From assembly GCA_000759755.1 (NCBI GenBank), contig BBMW01000002.1, positions 310,001-374,000 on the forward strand: a DNA stretch of 64,000 nt, in the 5' to 3' direction. The stretch is from Citrobacter werkmanii NBRC 105721 (GTDB lineage Bacteria; Pseudomonadota; Gammaproteobacteria; Enterobacterales; Enterobacteriaceae). Positions 38,293 through 48,405 of this stretch are shown here, piece by piece. The number at the start of each line of letters is the position of its first letter. Within the stretch, counting starts at the first letter, position 1. A model generated the notes under the pieces. That model was not told the DNA's origin. It was given only the letters and a program-made list of their open reading frames with translations, and did no database searches. The position numbers and the translations under genes were made by a program.

Positions 38293-40929
38293 ATGAGCGA
38301 CCTTGCGAGAGAAATTACACCGGTCAACATTGAGGAAGAGCTGAAGAGCTCATATCTGGATTATGCGATGTCGGTCATTGTTGGCCGTGCGCTGCCAGAC
38401 GTCCGAGATGGCCTGAAACCGGTTCACCGTCGCGTACTTTACGCCATGAACGTATTGGGCAACGACTGGAATAAAGCCTATAAAAAATCTGCCCGTGTCG
38501 TTGGTGACGTAATCGGTAAATACCACCCTCATGGTGATACCGCCGTTTACGACACCATTGTTCGTATGGCGCAGCCATTCTCCTTGCGTTACATGCTGGT
38601 AGATGGTCAGGGTAACTTTGGTTCTGTCGATGGCGACTCCGCAGCGGCGATGCGTTATACGGAAATCCGTATGTCGAAAATCGCCCATGAGCTGATGGCT
38701 GACCTGGAAAAAGAAACGGTTGATTTCGTCGATAACTACGACGGCACCGAACAAATTCCTGACGTCATGCCGACCAAAATTCCTAACCTGCTGGTGAACG
38801 GTTCGTCCGGTATCGCGGTAGGTATGGCAACCAACATTCCGCCGCACAACCTGACGGAAGTGATCAACGGCTGTCTGGCATACATTGACGATGAAGACAT
38901 CAGCATTGAAGGGCTGATGGAACATATTCCGGGTCCGGACTTCCCGACCGCCGCGATCATTAACGGTCGTCGTGGTATCGAAGAAGCCTACCGTACTGGT
39001 CGTGGCAAAGTGTACATTCGCGCCCGCGCGGAAGTCGAAGCTGACGCCAAAACCGGCCGTGAAACCATCATCGTCCATGAAATTCCGTATCAGGTGAACA
39101 AAGCGCGCCTGATCGAGAAAATCGCCGAGCTGGTAAAAGACAAACGTGTTGAAGGCATCAGCGCGCTGCGTGACGAGTCTGATAAAGACGGTATGCGCAT
39201 CGTGATTGAAGTGAAACGCGATGCGGTCGGGGAAGTGGTTCTGAACAACCTTTACTCCCAGACCCAACTGCAGGTTTCTTTCGGTATCAACATGGTTGCG
39301 CTGCACCATGGTCAGCCGAAGATCATGAACCTGAAAGATATTATTGCCGCGTTTGTACGTCACCGTCGTGAAGTCGTAACGCGCCGTACTATCTTTGAAC
39401 TGCGTAAAGCCCGCGACCGCGCGCATATCCTTGAAGCGCTGGCGATTGCGCTGGCGAACATTGACCCCATCATCGACCTGATCCGCCGCGCGCCGACCCC
39501 GGCAGAAGCGAAAGCTGCGTTGGTGGCGCGTTCGTGGGAGCTGGGCAACGTGTCCGCCATGCTGGAACGTGCCGGTGATGACGCCGCGCGTCCTGAATGG
39601 CTGGAGCCGGAATTTGGTGTGCGTGACGGTCAGTACTACCTGACTGAACAGCAGGCCCAGGCGATTCTGGATCTGCGTTTGCAGAAACTGACTGGCCTTG
39701 AGCATGAAAAACTGCTCGACGAATACAAAGAGTTGCTGGAGCAGATCGCTGAACTGCTGCACATTCTGGGCAGCGCAGATCGTCTGATGGAAGTTATCCG
39801 TGAAGAGATGGAGCTGATTCGCGAGCAGTTCGGCGACGAACGTCGTACCGAAATCACCGCGAACAGTGCTGACATCAACATCGAAGATCTGATTAGCCAG
39901 GAAGATGTTGTCGTAACCTTGTCTCATCAGGGCTACGTGAAATATCAGCCGTTAACCGATTACGAAGCACAGCGTCGTGGCGGTAAAGGCAAATCAGCAG
40001 CACGTATTAAAGAAGAAGACTTTATTGACCGCCTGCTGGTGGCTAACACCCATGACACGATCCTCTGCTTCTCCAGCCGTGGTCGTTTGTACTGGATGAA
40101 GGTTTATCAGTTGCCGGAAGCCAGCCGTGGCGCGCGTGGACGTCCAATCGTCAACCTGCTGCCGTTGGAAGCGAACGAACGTATCACCGCTATTCTGCCG
40201 GTACGCGAGTACGAAGAAGGTGTGAACGTCTTCATGGCGACCGCCAGCGGTACGGTGAAGAAAACCGCGCTGACTGAGTTCAGCCGTCCGCGTTCCGCCG
40301 GTATCATTGCGGTTAACCTGAACGAAGGCGACGAACTGATTGGCGTTGACCTGACGTCCGGTAGTGACGAAGTTATGCTGTTCTCTGCCGCGGGTAAAGT
40401 GGTGCGCTTTAAAGAAGATGCCGTTCGTGCGATGGGGCGTACCGCGACCGGCGTACGCGGTATCAAACTGGCAGGCGAAGACAAAGTCGTTTCTCTGATT
40501 ATTCCGCGCGGCGAAGGCGCTATCCTGACCGTGACGCAAAACGGCTACGGTAAGCGTACCGCGGCAGAAGAGTATCCGACCAAGTCTCGTGCGACTCAGG
40601 GCGTTATCTCCATCAAAGTGACCGAGCGCAACGGCTCTGTTGTTGGCGCGGTGCAGGTTGAAGATACCGACCAGATCATGATGATCACCGATGCAGGTAC
40701 GCTGGTGCGTACTCGCGTGTCGGAAATCAGCGTAGTAGGGCGTAATACCCAGGGCGTGATCCTCATCCGTACTGCGGAAGATGAAAACGTCGTGGGTCTG
40801 CAACGCGTTGCTGAGCCGGTTGATGATGAAGAACTCGACTCCATCGACGGAAGTGCCGCTGAGGGCGACGATGATATCGCGCCTGAAGCAGAAACTGATG
40901 ATGATGCAGCGGATGACGCTGACGAGTAA
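38293..40929 (+). CDS. gyrA: DNA gyrase subunit A
   Basis: The breakage-reunion subunit of DNA gyrase, which introduces negative supercoils. The 878-residue protein has the catalytic tyrosine Y122 ([10 protein letters not shown]). The quinolone-determining region reads [13 protein letters not shown], with A67, T83 and D87. The C-terminal DNA-wrapping domain starts with the GyrA box QRRGGKG, and the tail is very acidic ([10 protein letters not shown]). T83 differs from Ser83 of E. coli; it is recalled as the normal residue in C. freundii, and the classical resistance residues at 83 (Leu, Ile) are absent. A strong bidirectional terminator follows. Confidence 0.99.
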   Translation: MSDLAREITPVNIEEELKSSYLDYAMSVIVGRALPDVRDGLKPVHRRVLYAMNVLGNDWNKAYKKSARVVGDVIGKYHPHGDTAVYDTIVRMAQPFSLRYMLVDGQGNFGSVDGDSAAAMRYTEIRMSKIAHELMADLEKETVDFVDNYDGTEQIPDVMPTKIPNLLVNGSSGIAVGMATNIPPHNLTEVINGCLAYIDDEDISIEGLMEHIPGPDFPTAAIINGRRGIEEAYRTGRGKVYIRARAEVEADAKTGRETIIVHEIPYQVNKARLIEKIAELVKDKRVEGISALRDESDKDGMRIVIEVKRDAVGEVVLNNLYSQTQLQVSFGINMVALHHGQPKIMNLKDIIAAFVRHRREVVTRRTIFELRKARDRAHILEALAIALANIDPIIDLIRRAPTPAEAKAALVARSWELGNVSAMLERAGDDAARPEWLEPEFGVRDGQYYLTEQQAQAILDLRLQKLTGLEHEKLLDEYKELLEQIAELLHILGSADRLMEVIREEMELIREQFGDERRTEITANSADINIEDLISQEDVVVTLSHQGYVKYQPLTDYEAQRRGGKGKSAARIKEEDFIDRLLVANTHDTILCFSSRGRLYWMKVYQLPEASRGARGRPIVNLLPLEANERITAILPVREYEEGVNVFMATASGTVKKTALTEFSRPRSAGIIAVNLNEGDELIGVDLTSGSDEVMLFSAAGKVVRFKEDAVRAMGRTATGVRGIKLAGEDKVVSLIIPRGEGAILTVTQNGYGKRTAAEEYPTKSRATQGVISIKVTERNGSVVGAVQVEDTDQIMMITDAGTLVRTRVSEISVVGRNTQGVILIRTAEDENVVGLQRVAEPVDDEELDSIDGSAAEGDDDIAPEAETDDDAADDADE

Positions 40930-40942
40930 TTGAGATGTTATG

Positions 40943-40973
40943 AAAAGGGCCGGAGAAATCCGGCCCTTTTTTT
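40943..40973. terminator. Bidirectional terminator between gyrA and atoB
   Basis: An 11-base perfect stem (AAAGGGCCGGA / TCCGGCCCTTT) with a four-base GAAA loop is flanked by an A-run and a run of seven Ts. It serves gyrA on the plus strand and atoB on the minus strand, overlapping the atoB stop codon. Confidence 0.92.
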
Positions 40974-42156
40974 AATTCATGCGTTCCACAATCATTGCGA
41001 TTCCCTGACCGCCGCCGATGCACAGCGTGGCAAGCCCAAGCGTTTGATCGCGTGCCTGTAGCGCATGCAGCAGCGTAACCAGAATTCGTGCGCCGCTGGC
41101 GCCAATAGGATGTCCCAGCGCAATAGCCCCGCCGTTGACGTTAACCTTTTGCGGATCGAACCCCAGCGTTTTGCCGACGGCAAGAAACTGCGCGGCAAAT
41201 GCCTCGTTGGCTTCGATAAGATCGATATCGGACAGCTGCAGCCCGCTCAGCTGTAGCGCTTTTTGCGTGGCCGGAACCGGCCCCATCCCCATCATCGCCG
41301 GTGCCACGCCACCGCTGGCCCAGGCTTTGATCCGTGCCAGTGGTTTTAGCCCTGCCGCCAGCGCCGCAGACTCTTCCATTACCACTAATGCCGCCGCACC
41401 GTCGTTGATCCCCGAAGCATTGCCTGCGGTGACGGTTCCTGTTTTATCGAAGGCTGGGCGCAAGGCGGCGAGCCCTTCCGCCGTCGAGTCAGCTTTGGGG
41501 AACTCGTCGCGCTCAAAGATGATGGTTTTTTTACGAGACGACACGCTGACGGGCACGATTTCAGCCTCGAATGCGCCGGACGCGATTGCAGCCACGGCTT
41601 TACGCTGTGACTGCAGTGCCAGTTCATCCTGCATTTCGCGGCTGATGCCGTACTCTTTGGCGACATTTTCTGCGGTGATCCCCATGTGGTACCCATGCTC
41701 GGCGCAGATCAGGCCGTCGCGCAGAATAACGTCTGACAATTGCCCATCACCAAGACGATATCCCCAGCGGGCCTTTGCGTCTAACAGGTAGGGGGCCTGG
41801 CTCATGTTTTCCATCCCTCCCGCCACGATCGCCTGAGCTTGTCCTGCCTTAATTGCGAGGGCGGCAAGCGCTACGCTTTTCAGGCCCGAGCCGCACACTT
41901 TGTTGACGGTAAAGCCGCAAACGGTGTCGGACAGGCCGCTTTTTAACAATGCCTGACGCGCCGGATTTTGTCCGAGTCCTGACTGCAACACGTTGCCCAT
42001 AATCACCTCGTCCACGCGTTGAGGGTCAAGGTGAGCACGCTCAAGGGCGGCTCTAATGACGGTGGCTCCAAGCTCGACGGCACCCGTTGTTGCCAGTGCG
42101 CCGTTAAAACTGCCGATTGCGGTACGTGCCGCGCTGACGATGACACAGTTTTTCAT
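40972..42156 (-). CDS. atoB: Acetyl-CoA acetyltransferase AtoB
   Basis: A thiolase that splits acetoacetyl-CoA into two acetyl-CoA, the last step of short-chain fatty acid use. The 394-residue protein has the acyl-carrying C88 in [29 protein letters not shown] with the catalytic histidine, and C379 in [11 protein letters not shown]. Last gene of atoDAEB, 30 bases after atoE. Confidence 0.97.
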   Translation of the reverse strand: MKNCVIVSAARTAIGSFNGALATTGAVELGATVIRAALERAHLDPQRVDEVIMGNVLQSGLGQNPARQALLKSGLSDTVCGFTVNKVCGSGLKSVALAALAIKAGQAQAIVAGGMENMSQAPYLLDAKARWGYRLGDGQLSDVILRDGLICAEHGYHMGITAENVAKEYGISREMQDELALQSQRKAVAAIASGAFEAEIVPVSVSSRKKTIIFERDEFPKADSTAEGLAALRPAFDKTGTVTAGNASGINDGAAALVVMEESAALAAGLKPLARIKAWASGGVAPAMMGMGPVPATQKALQLSGLQLSDIDLIEANEAFAAQFLAVGKTLGFDPQKVNVNGGAIALGHPIGASGARILVTLLHALQARDQTLGLATLCIGGGQGIAMIVERMN

Positions 42157-42186
42157 TTTTCAGTTCCTTTTAAGAAGTTGTTGCCG

Positions 42187-43509
42187 TCAGAACAGGGTCA
42201 ATCCAATAACAAAAATGACGCCGGAGAAGAGCAGGGCGGTGATGCAGTACCCCATAATGTCGCGCACGCCCAGCCCGGCGATGGCCAGAGCCGGTAGCGC
42301 CCAGAATGGTTGTGCCATGTTCATCCACTGCTCCCCGTAGGCGATGGCCATCACTGATTTGCCAAGATCGGCACCCAGCGCCTGCGCCGCAGGCATGACG
42401 AACGGTCCCTGAATAACCCAATGGCCGCCGCCGGACGGCACGGCAAAGTTAATCAGCGCTGAACTGAAGAAGGTCATCAGCGGGAAGGTATCTTTGTTGG
42501 CGACGTTAATGAAAAACTCGGTAATAAGCCCGCCGAGACCGGAGTGCTCCATCATCAACTGAATACCGGCGTAGAAGGGGAATTGCACCAGAATCCCGGC
42601 GGTGCTACGTGCGGCAGCGCTGACGGCACGCATATAGGCCATCGGTGTTTTATGCAGCAGCAGACCGGCAATCATAAACATCAGGTTGACGGTATTGATG
42701 GTGATGTTGAAACCTTTCTCGGCAAAGTAGATGCCCAGATAGGCAATACCTAATGCACCGATGATCAGTGCCAGAATGCGGCTTTCTTCCAGTTTTTCCG
42801 ATGGCGGCGCGTCTGGCGGCAGCGTCTTCTGAAAATCAGCTTCTTCCAGTAATAGTTTCGGATCGATGCTCACCACATCTGCAGGTTTTGGCGTCATCAT
42901 GCGCGTGATGAACGGCATTACCACAATCAGCGCCACGGTGATGAAGATATTGAAGCCGGTGAAGAGAGTGTCCGCGACAGGAATTAACCCCGCTACGTGC
43001 TCGACCGGGTTGCCAGGCGTTGCCGCCAGCAAAGGCATTGAACCGGAAAAACCACCGCCCCAGGTCAGGAAGCCGATGTAGGCGCAGGCAATCAGTAACG
43101 GATAATCGGAACCCGGTACCCGACGAGCGACTTCGCGGGCGAACATCGCCCCGACCACCAGACCGAATCCCCAGTTGATAACGCAGGCAACCGAACCAAA
43201 AAAAGTGACCAGCATTACGCCCTGGGCGGGGGTTTTGGCAGCGGATGCCGCCGTACGCAGCAGGCTTTTCACCGGCCCGGAACTGGCTAACGCATGGCCG
43301 GTCACGATGATTAGCGCCATCTGCATACCAAACGCCAGCAGGTTCCAGAAACCGTCACCCCAGAATTTCACCATGCTGATGGGCGTCTGTGGCGTTAACC
43401 ATAGCGCGATGCCGAAGGTCAGCAATGTTAGCAACATGGCGAAAATCAGCGGGTCGGGCAGCCAGCGGCTGACCACCCGTGTCATAAAGCGAGCGATGCG
43501 GCCAATCAT
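42187..43509 (-). CDS. atoE: Short-chain fatty acid transporter AtoE
   Basis: A 440-residue inner-membrane protein of the AtoE (TIGR00366) family, proposed to import short-chain fatty acids such as butyrate and acetoacetate. It is hydrophobic throughout with about 10-12 helices, for example MQMALIIVTGHALASSG and the GFLTWGGGFSGSMPLLAATPG stretch region. A conserved SGGGHWVIQGPFVMPAA motif is near residue 350. It overlaps atoA by 4 bases. Confidence 0.95.
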   Translation of the reverse strand: MIGRIARFMTRVVSRWLPDPLIFAMLLTLLTFGIALWLTPQTPISMVKFWGDGFWNLLAFGMQMALIIVTGHALASSGPVKSLLRTAASAAKTPAQGVMLVTFFGSVACVINWGFGLVVGAMFAREVARRVPGSDYPLLIACAYIGFLTWGGGFSGSMPLLAATPGNPVEHVAGLIPVADTLFTGFNIFITVALIVVMPFITRMMTPKPADVVSIDPKLLLEEADFQKTLPPDAPPSEKLEESRILALIIGALGIAYLGIYFAEKGFNITINTVNLMFMIAGLLLHKTPMAYMRAVSAAARSTAGILVQFPFYAGIQLMMEHSGLGGLITEFFINVANKDTFPLMTFFSSALINFAVPSGGGHWVIQGPFVMPAAQALGADLGKSVMAIAYGEQWMNMAQPFWALPALAIAGLGVRDIMGYCITALLFSGVIFVIGLTLF

Positions 43510-44156
43510 GCGTCACCTCGCAGAATGAGCAGATCGTCGGCAATAGCAAACTGCGCTTCGGTTTTTTCACGCAGCGTGGCGATATCACATCCTTCGACAA
43601 TTTCAGTTAGCCACATTTTGCCGTCAATAAAGCGGAATACGGCAAGTTCAGTGACCAGCATGTGCACAGCATGCTGCGCGGTGAGCGGCATGGTGCATTG
43701 CCGCAGGATTTTTGCTGAGCCGTCTTTCGCGCAATGCTCCATGGCGATAATGACTTTCCGCGCACCGGTCACCAGATCCATTGCGCCACCCATACCTGGC
43801 ACCATTTTTCCCGGAACCACCCAGTTGGCAAGGTTTGCCTGCTCATCGACCTGTAACCCACCCAGCACACAGGCATCAACGTGACCGCCGCGAATCAACG
43901 CGAACGACATGGCGCTATCAAACATCGCTGCGCCTGGCAAAATACCGCACGGTTGGCCGCCCGCGTTCACCAGATCAGGATGCGCGGTGGTCACCGGGCC
44001 CAGTCCGAGAAAACCGTTCTCAGATTGCAGCGTAATGTGAATATCTGCAGGCAAGTAGTTGGCTACCATGGTTGGCAGGCCAATACCTAAGTTGACGATA
44101 TCGCCATCGCGAAGCTCTTGCGCCACCCGGCGCGCAATACGTTGTTTAGCATCCAT
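43506..44156 (-). CDS. atoA: Acetate CoA-transferase subunit beta AtoA
   Basis: Beta subunit of the acetyl-CoA:acetoacetyl-CoA transferase that activates acetoacetate and other short-chain acids. The 216-residue protein has the catalytic glutamate E46 in the SENG motif (TLQSENGFLGLGP), where the covalent CoA thioester forms. It lies 2 bases downstream of atoD and overlaps atoE by 4. Confidence 0.97.
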   Translation of the reverse strand: MDAKQRIARRVAQELRDGDIVNLGIGLPTMVANYLPADIHITLQSENGFLGLGPVTTAHPDLVNAGGQPCGILPGAAMFDSAMSFALIRGGHVDACVLGGLQVDEQANLANWVVPGKMVPGMGGAMDLVTGARKVIIAMEHCAKDGSAKILRQCTMPLTAQHAVHMLVTELAVFRFIDGKMWLTEIVEGCDIATLREKTEAQFAIADDLLILRGDA

Positions 44157-44158
44157 GA

Positions 44159-44818
44159 TTAGCTCTCCTGTGGAATGACGATATGGTCGATAACGGCGCC
44201 GGGGGTAACAATCTGGTCAGGCTGCAGCTCACCTGTTTCAACCATTTCATCCGGTTCAACCAGCGTGATGTCAGCGGCGAGAGCAATCAGAGGGTTAAAG
44301 TTTCGGGCGCTGAGCTGGTAGGTGAGGTTGCCAAGCATGTCAGAGCGATGGGCGCGAATAAGCGCTAAATCGGCGCGCAATGGTCGTTCAAGCAGCCAGG
44401 TTTTGCCCTCGAGCGTGATGGTCTGCTTACCATCCTCCACGATGGTGCCAACGCCGGTAGGCGTCAGAAAACCACCAAGACCCGCGCCGCCGCAGCGAAT
44501 TTGCTCGATTAGGGTACCTTGCGGAACCAACTGTACGTCCATCTCGCCGGCAATCATGCGACGACCGGTTTCCGGGTTGGTGCCAATGTGCGAGGCAATG
44601 ACTTTGCTCACCCGCCCATTGACGATCAGTGGCCCGATACCGGTATCGACAAATGCAGTATCGTTAGCAATCAGCGTCAGATCTCTGACGCCGGATTCCA
44701 GCAGGGCTTCAACCAGACGAGGCGGTGTGCCAACCCCCATAAAACCACCGACCATGATGGTCATGCCGTCACGAAAGAAGCCTGCAGCGTCTTGTAAGGT
44801 AATCAGTTTTGTTTTCAT
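44159..44818 (-). CDS. atoD: Acetate CoA-transferase subunit alpha AtoD
   Basis: Alpha subunit of the AtoDA CoA-transferase. The 219-residue product starts [15 protein letters not shown] at 44818, preceded by AAGGGAAA; a start six codons upstream is less likely. The CoA-binding glycine-rich motif [18 protein letters not shown] is near residue 24, and [16 protein letters not shown] near 110. First gene of atoDAEB, with a sigma-54 promoter 46 bases upstream. Confidence 0.97.
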   Translation of the reverse strand: MKTKLITLQDAAGFFRDGMTIMVGGFMGVGTPPRLVEALLESGVRDLTLIANDTAFVDTGIGPLIVNGRVSKVIASHIGTNPETGRRMIAGEMDVQLVPQGTLIEQIRCGGAGLGGFLTPTGVGTIVEDGKQTITLEGKTWLLERPLRADLALIRAHRSDMLGNLTYQLSARNFNPLIALAADITLVEPDEMVETGELQPDQIVTPGAVIDHIVIPQES

Positions 44819-44863
44819 TATGTTTCCCTTTTGCATACTCCATTTTGGGTACGCTCAGGGAAG

Positions 44864-44879
44864 TGCAAGCAGAATGCCA
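44864..44879 (-). promoter_or_regulatory. Sigma-54 promoter of atoDAEB
   Basis: On the minus strand TGGCATTCTGCTTGCA carries the invariant GG and GC dinucleotides with exactly ten bases between them and matches TGGCAC-N5-TTGCA at nearly every position. It lies 46 bases upstream of atoD, with the AtoC palindrome further upstream, the standard layout for an enhancer-dependent promoter. Confidence 0.9.
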
Positions 44880-44964
44880 GGATGCTTTAAAAGATGCATT
44901 AATCTTTAGTTGTTTGAATTTATTAATGTATTTCTATGTTTCTAACGGGGAGGGAAAGCGAGGG

Positions 44965-45005
44965 GCTATGCAGAATTTTGCGCAGTGTGCAAAATTCTGC
45001 ATAGC
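44965..45005. promoter_or_regulatory. AtoC-binding palindrome
   Basis: A 41-base inverted repeat with perfect 17-base arms (GCTATGCAGAATTTTGC / GCAAAATTCTGCATAGC) around a seven-base centre that is itself nearly symmetric. It lies 86 bases upstream of the -24 element. E. coli AtoC binds a closely similar pair of palindromic sites at the same place. Confidence 0.88.
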
Positions 45006-45016
45006 AAATTTGCGTA

Positions 45017-46402
45017 TCAGGAACCCGAAGGGTCGATGCCGTACTCTTGTAATTTATACATCAGGGCGCGTCGGCTAATCCCCAGCATCAACGCCGTGCG
45101 GGTGCGGTTGCCATCCTGACTGTCGAGGACTTCGAGGATAATGCGTTTTTCCTCACGCTTAATCTCTTCTTTCAGATTGCGCTCCCCGGAGTGAGTTGGT
45201 CTTGTCTCTGTTGTGGTGCTCACCGGGTTGCGGAAAGCGTCGGGGAGATCGTCGGCAAAAATTATCGCGCCAGTATTCATAATGACGGCACGTTCGATGA
45301 CGTTTGACAGTTCACGAATGTTACCTGGCCAGGGCCAGGCGGTGAGTATTGACATCGCCGTCGGGTCGATCTCGATGATATCGCGCTGATTTTCAGTGCT
45401 GAATTTTTGTAAAAAGTGGTTGGCGAGTAAGGCAATGTCTTCACGACGCTCGCGTAAGGGAGGCAAAGTCAAATGGATAACGTTGAGCCGGTAAAACAGG
45501 TCTTCGCGAAACGTTCCTTCCTTCACCATGGTTTGCAGGCGGCGGTTGGTGGCGGCGACGATGCGAATATCAACGCGAATGGTCTGGTGTCCGCCGATGC
45601 GTTCAAACTCTCTCTCCTGCAAAATACGCAGCAGTTTGGCCTGCAACACCAGCGGCATCTCACCAATTTCATCAAGCAACAACGTTCCCTGATGAGCGCG
45701 CTCGAACAACCCTTGACGCAACGTCTGCGCCCCGGTGAAAGCGCCTTTTTCATGACCAAATAGCTCGCTTTCCAGCAGCGACTCCGGCAGAGCCGCGCAG
45801 TTAACTTTGATAAATGGGCCATTGGCGCGTTTGCTGTTGTAGTGAATGGCGCGGGCGATCAGCTCTTTTCCTGTGCCGCTTTCACCGCTTATCAGGACAT
45901 TTGCCTGTGAGAGGGCGATTTTCGCCGTGTCTTTACAGATATCCATCATACGCGGACTGTTGGTCAGAATATGCCCCCACTGCCAGCTGGTACTCAACGC
46001 TTTGTGTAGATTGCGGATTTCCTGTTTCATCTCCTGCAGTTGCAATGCGCGTTGAATCACCATGCTTAGCTCGTCGAGATCAAAGGGCTTAATCACGTAA
46101 TCAAATGCTCCGCTACGTAGCGCTTCTACTGCGGTTTCGACTTCGGCGTAAGCGGTCATCAGAATGACGGGGATGCGTGGTTGTTGCGCGCGCATCACTT
46201 TCAGCGCGTCGATGCCGTCCATCTCCGGCATGCGAATATCCATCAGCACGACGTCTGGCTGCATTTCGCTAAACAGGTTCAGCGCGGCTTTCCCGTCGCT
46301 GGCGCAATGCGTTTCATGCCCTTGCAGGGAAAATGCGGTGGCAAGCATACGGCGAACATTTTCTTCATCATCAACGATGAGAATACGGTATGTCGTTTTC
46401 AT
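45017..46402 (-). CDS. atoC: Sigma-54-dependent response regulator AtoC
   Basis: An NtrC-family activator of atoDAEB, responding to acetoacetate through AtoS. The 461-residue protein has an N-terminal receiver domain with D55 in DVVLMDIRMPEMDG. The central AAA+ domain shows the Walker A GESGTGKE, the sigma-54 contact loop GAFTGA and the Walker B region LLLDEIGEMP. A C-terminal Fis-type helix-turn-helix follows (NRTRTALMLGISRRALMYKLQ). It overlaps the atoS stop by 4 bases, so the two are co-translated. Confidence 0.98.
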   Translation of the reverse strand: MKTTYRILIVDDEENVRRMLATAFSLQGHETHCASDGKAALNLFSEMQPDVVLMDIRMPEMDGIDALKVMRAQQPRIPVILMTAYAEVETAVEALRSGAFDYVIKPFDLDELSMVIQRALQLQEMKQEIRNLHKALSTSWQWGHILTNSPRMMDICKDTAKIALSQANVLISGESGTGKELIARAIHYNSKRANGPFIKVNCAALPESLLESELFGHEKGAFTGAQTLRQGLFERAHQGTLLLDEIGEMPLVLQAKLLRILQEREFERIGGHQTIRVDIRIVAATNRRLQTMVKEGTFREDLFYRLNVIHLTLPPLRERREDIALLANHFLQKFSTENQRDIIEIDPTAMSILTAWPWPGNIRELSNVIERAVIMNTGAIIFADDLPDAFRNPVSTTTETRPTHSGERNLKEEIKREEKRIILEVLDSQDGNRTRTALMLGISRRALMYKLQEYGIDPSGS

Positions 46403-48249
46403 TCTGACGGATTTCCCTGCGGGTTAAGAGGTAAAATCAGAGTGAATATCGCCCCACAGCCAGGTTGGCTGGTTACGTGGATATCCCCCTGATGCGCATT
46501 GATGATGCGCTGGCTCAGCGCCAGTCCAAGACCAGTGCCGGATGCTTTTGTCGTAAAAAAGGGATCGAATATTTTCTTCTGGATGGCGAGATCGATACCG
46601 TTGCCATTATCTTCAATCATCACGGCCTGTTGTGAGGCCGAGTATTGCCAGGTGCGAATGCGAATTTCGCCTCGTGCAGCGATCGCCTGTACTGCATTGA
46701 TTAAAATGTTGAGGATCACCTGCTTGAGGAGTTCGCGATCGGCGACGATCGGCGGCAGGCTGGGATCTAATTCCGTGGTAAAACCAATCCGTGCCTGAAG
46801 GCCGGCGGTTTGTACCAGGATTAGCGTTTCTTCAATCAACGCATTGAGCTGAATCTGCTGCCACTGGCTTTGTCGCGGGCGTGAAAAATCTAACAGTTGT
46901 TGAATAACTTTATTGATGGAATCAATTTCGTTAAGCACAACAGATAAATACTCCTGATGTTCCGGCAAGGAGGTTTGCTGGCGGATGATCTGGACGTAGC
47001 CACGGATTGCGGTCAGCGGGTTTCTCACTTCATGCGCGACCCCGGCCATCAGTTCACCCAGAGTGGCGAGCCTTTCGGTTTGCGCCAACCGACGCTGGGT
47101 CTCTTTCCGGGCGGTTAAATCGGAGAAAATAACCAGCGCGCCAATCAGCTCACCGTGTGCGTTATGGATCCGACTGGTGGTAACACTTATCTCAATGGTG
47201 CGTTCACGTCCCGGAAAGCTAATCTCCTGAGCCACGTGTTCAGTACCGTGCTCAAGAGTATCCAGTACCGGGCTATGAAACTGCGTGTTGGCAAACAGCG
47301 TTGCATAGGATTGTCCGACCAGTTCATGCAGCGTGTAGCCAGTTATCTGCTCTGCCGCCGGGTTCATGGTGGTGACGTCACCTTGTCTGTCGATGGCGAT
47401 CACACCATCTGCGGCATTTTCAATAATCAGATCGTTGAGGGTTTTGGTTTCCCGTAGCGTTTGCGCCAGTGCATTAACACTACGGCTGATTTGTCCCAGC
47501 TCGCCGGGGAGTTCAGGCAGTCGGGCGGGCGTTTTTTGTGCCAGCGTTGAGAGCCCATCAGTGATAATGTCGATATTCGCACTGAGTCGGCGTGAAAAAT
47601 GCACGATCAGCAGCAGACTAAAGATGAGCCCGGTAACCAGTACGGCAATTATCCTGACGTCCATTCTCCAGGCCTGCTGGCGGATATCTTGGGTTAGCTC
47701 ATTGGCCCAGATATACCCAATAACCTCTCCATGGCGCTCTATTGGGATCATAGAGTTGAGTATGTCGCCGCGCACCTGTCGCCCTGAATAGACCACTGGC
47801 GCATTGCTACTCATCACTTCGCGTCCCGGATGATCGTCGGTGATAGTGATACCTACATTGCTCTGATACAGCGCAGAGGGCGCGTAGGTGATAATGGCAT
47901 CCAGCGCTTTGTGGTAATACCCTGCGCCAACGCCGGGAAACGCCCGGGTAATTCGCTCGGTAACGGGGGCTAACTCATGATTAAGCGCCCGAATGCGCTC
48001 TTCGCGCGGCAGGTTGTCGTAGTTGTTAAAGCTGTCGCCCAGCGCATCGTTTAGCAGGGCTATGACTGATGACAGTTTTTTCTCTTTTTCAGATAAGACT
48101 GCTGAACGGCCTTCAGTTTCTACGATATAACCTATGGATATCGTCGGAATGATGACCATCAGAATGGCCATCATGATCATTTGGTTGCGTAATCGTCGCG
48201 GATATAACCGACGAGCCAGCCATCTCAGGTCGCGCATTCTGACATCCAT
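46399..48249 (-). CDS. atoS: Sensor histidine kinase AtoS
   Basis: Membrane-bound sensor kinase partner of AtoC. From the ATG at 48249 it has 616 residues (608 in E. coli). It has an N-terminal helix (RRLRNQMIMMAILMVIIPTI), a periplasmic domain, a second helix (IIAVLVTGLIFSLLLIVHFS), then HAMP, PAS (DGVIAIDRQGDVTTMNPAAE), the phospho-accepting histidine in VAHEVRNPLTAIRGY, and an HATPase domain with DNGNGID and GTGLGLALS. The start is uncertain: ATG at 48237 or the longer frame to 48351 are also possible, and none has a strong ribosome site. Confidence 0.94.
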   Translation of the reverse strand: MDVRMRDLRWLARRLYPRRLRNQMIMMAILMVIIPTISIGYIVETEGRSAVLSEKEKKLSSVIALLNDALGDSFNNYDNLPREERIRALNHELAPVTERITRAFPGVGAGYYHKALDAIITYAPSALYQSNVGITITDDHPGREVMSSNAPVVYSGRQVRGDILNSMIPIERHGEVIGYIWANELTQDIRQQAWRMDVRIIAVLVTGLIFSLLLIVHFSRRLSANIDIITDGLSTLAQKTPARLPELPGELGQISRSVNALAQTLRETKTLNDLIIENAADGVIAIDRQGDVTTMNPAAEQITGYTLHELVGQSYATLFANTQFHSPVLDTLEHGTEHVAQEISFPGRERTIEISVTTSRIHNAHGELIGALVIFSDLTARKETQRRLAQTERLATLGELMAGVAHEVRNPLTAIRGYVQIIRQQTSLPEHQEYLSVVLNEIDSINKVIQQLLDFSRPRQSQWQQIQLNALIEETLILVQTAGLQARIGFTTELDPSLPPIVADRELLKQVILNILINAVQAIAARGEIRIRTWQYSASQQAVMIEDNGNGIDLAIQKKIFDPFFTTKASGTGLGLALSQRIINAHQGDIHVTSQPGCGAIFTLILPLNPQGNPSE

Positions 48250-48405
48250 GCAGTGTTTTTCAGGCAAACGACGATTATCACGGGTTAGGACAATGGTTTC
48301 AGCGCGGTGTATCATATTCCCGTAAAGAGAGGGCATTGCGACGCCGGACATTTACCGCTACCTTAACCACACTCTATTAATGCCCTGAGGCGGAGCTTCG
48401 CCCCT

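Larger units (their letters stand above)
44819..45016. promoter_or_regulatory. atoC-atoD intergenic control region
   Basis: 198 bases between the stop of atoC and the start of atoD, holding the sigma-54 promoter of atoDAEB (44864-44879) and a long palindrome that is the AtoC enhancer site (44965-45005). Confidence 0.9.

Noticed and set aside
38350-39927. A 525-codon minus-strand frame opposite gyrA
   Set aside because: GyrA is certain on the plus strand. The reverse frame has shadow-like composition and no recognisable domain.
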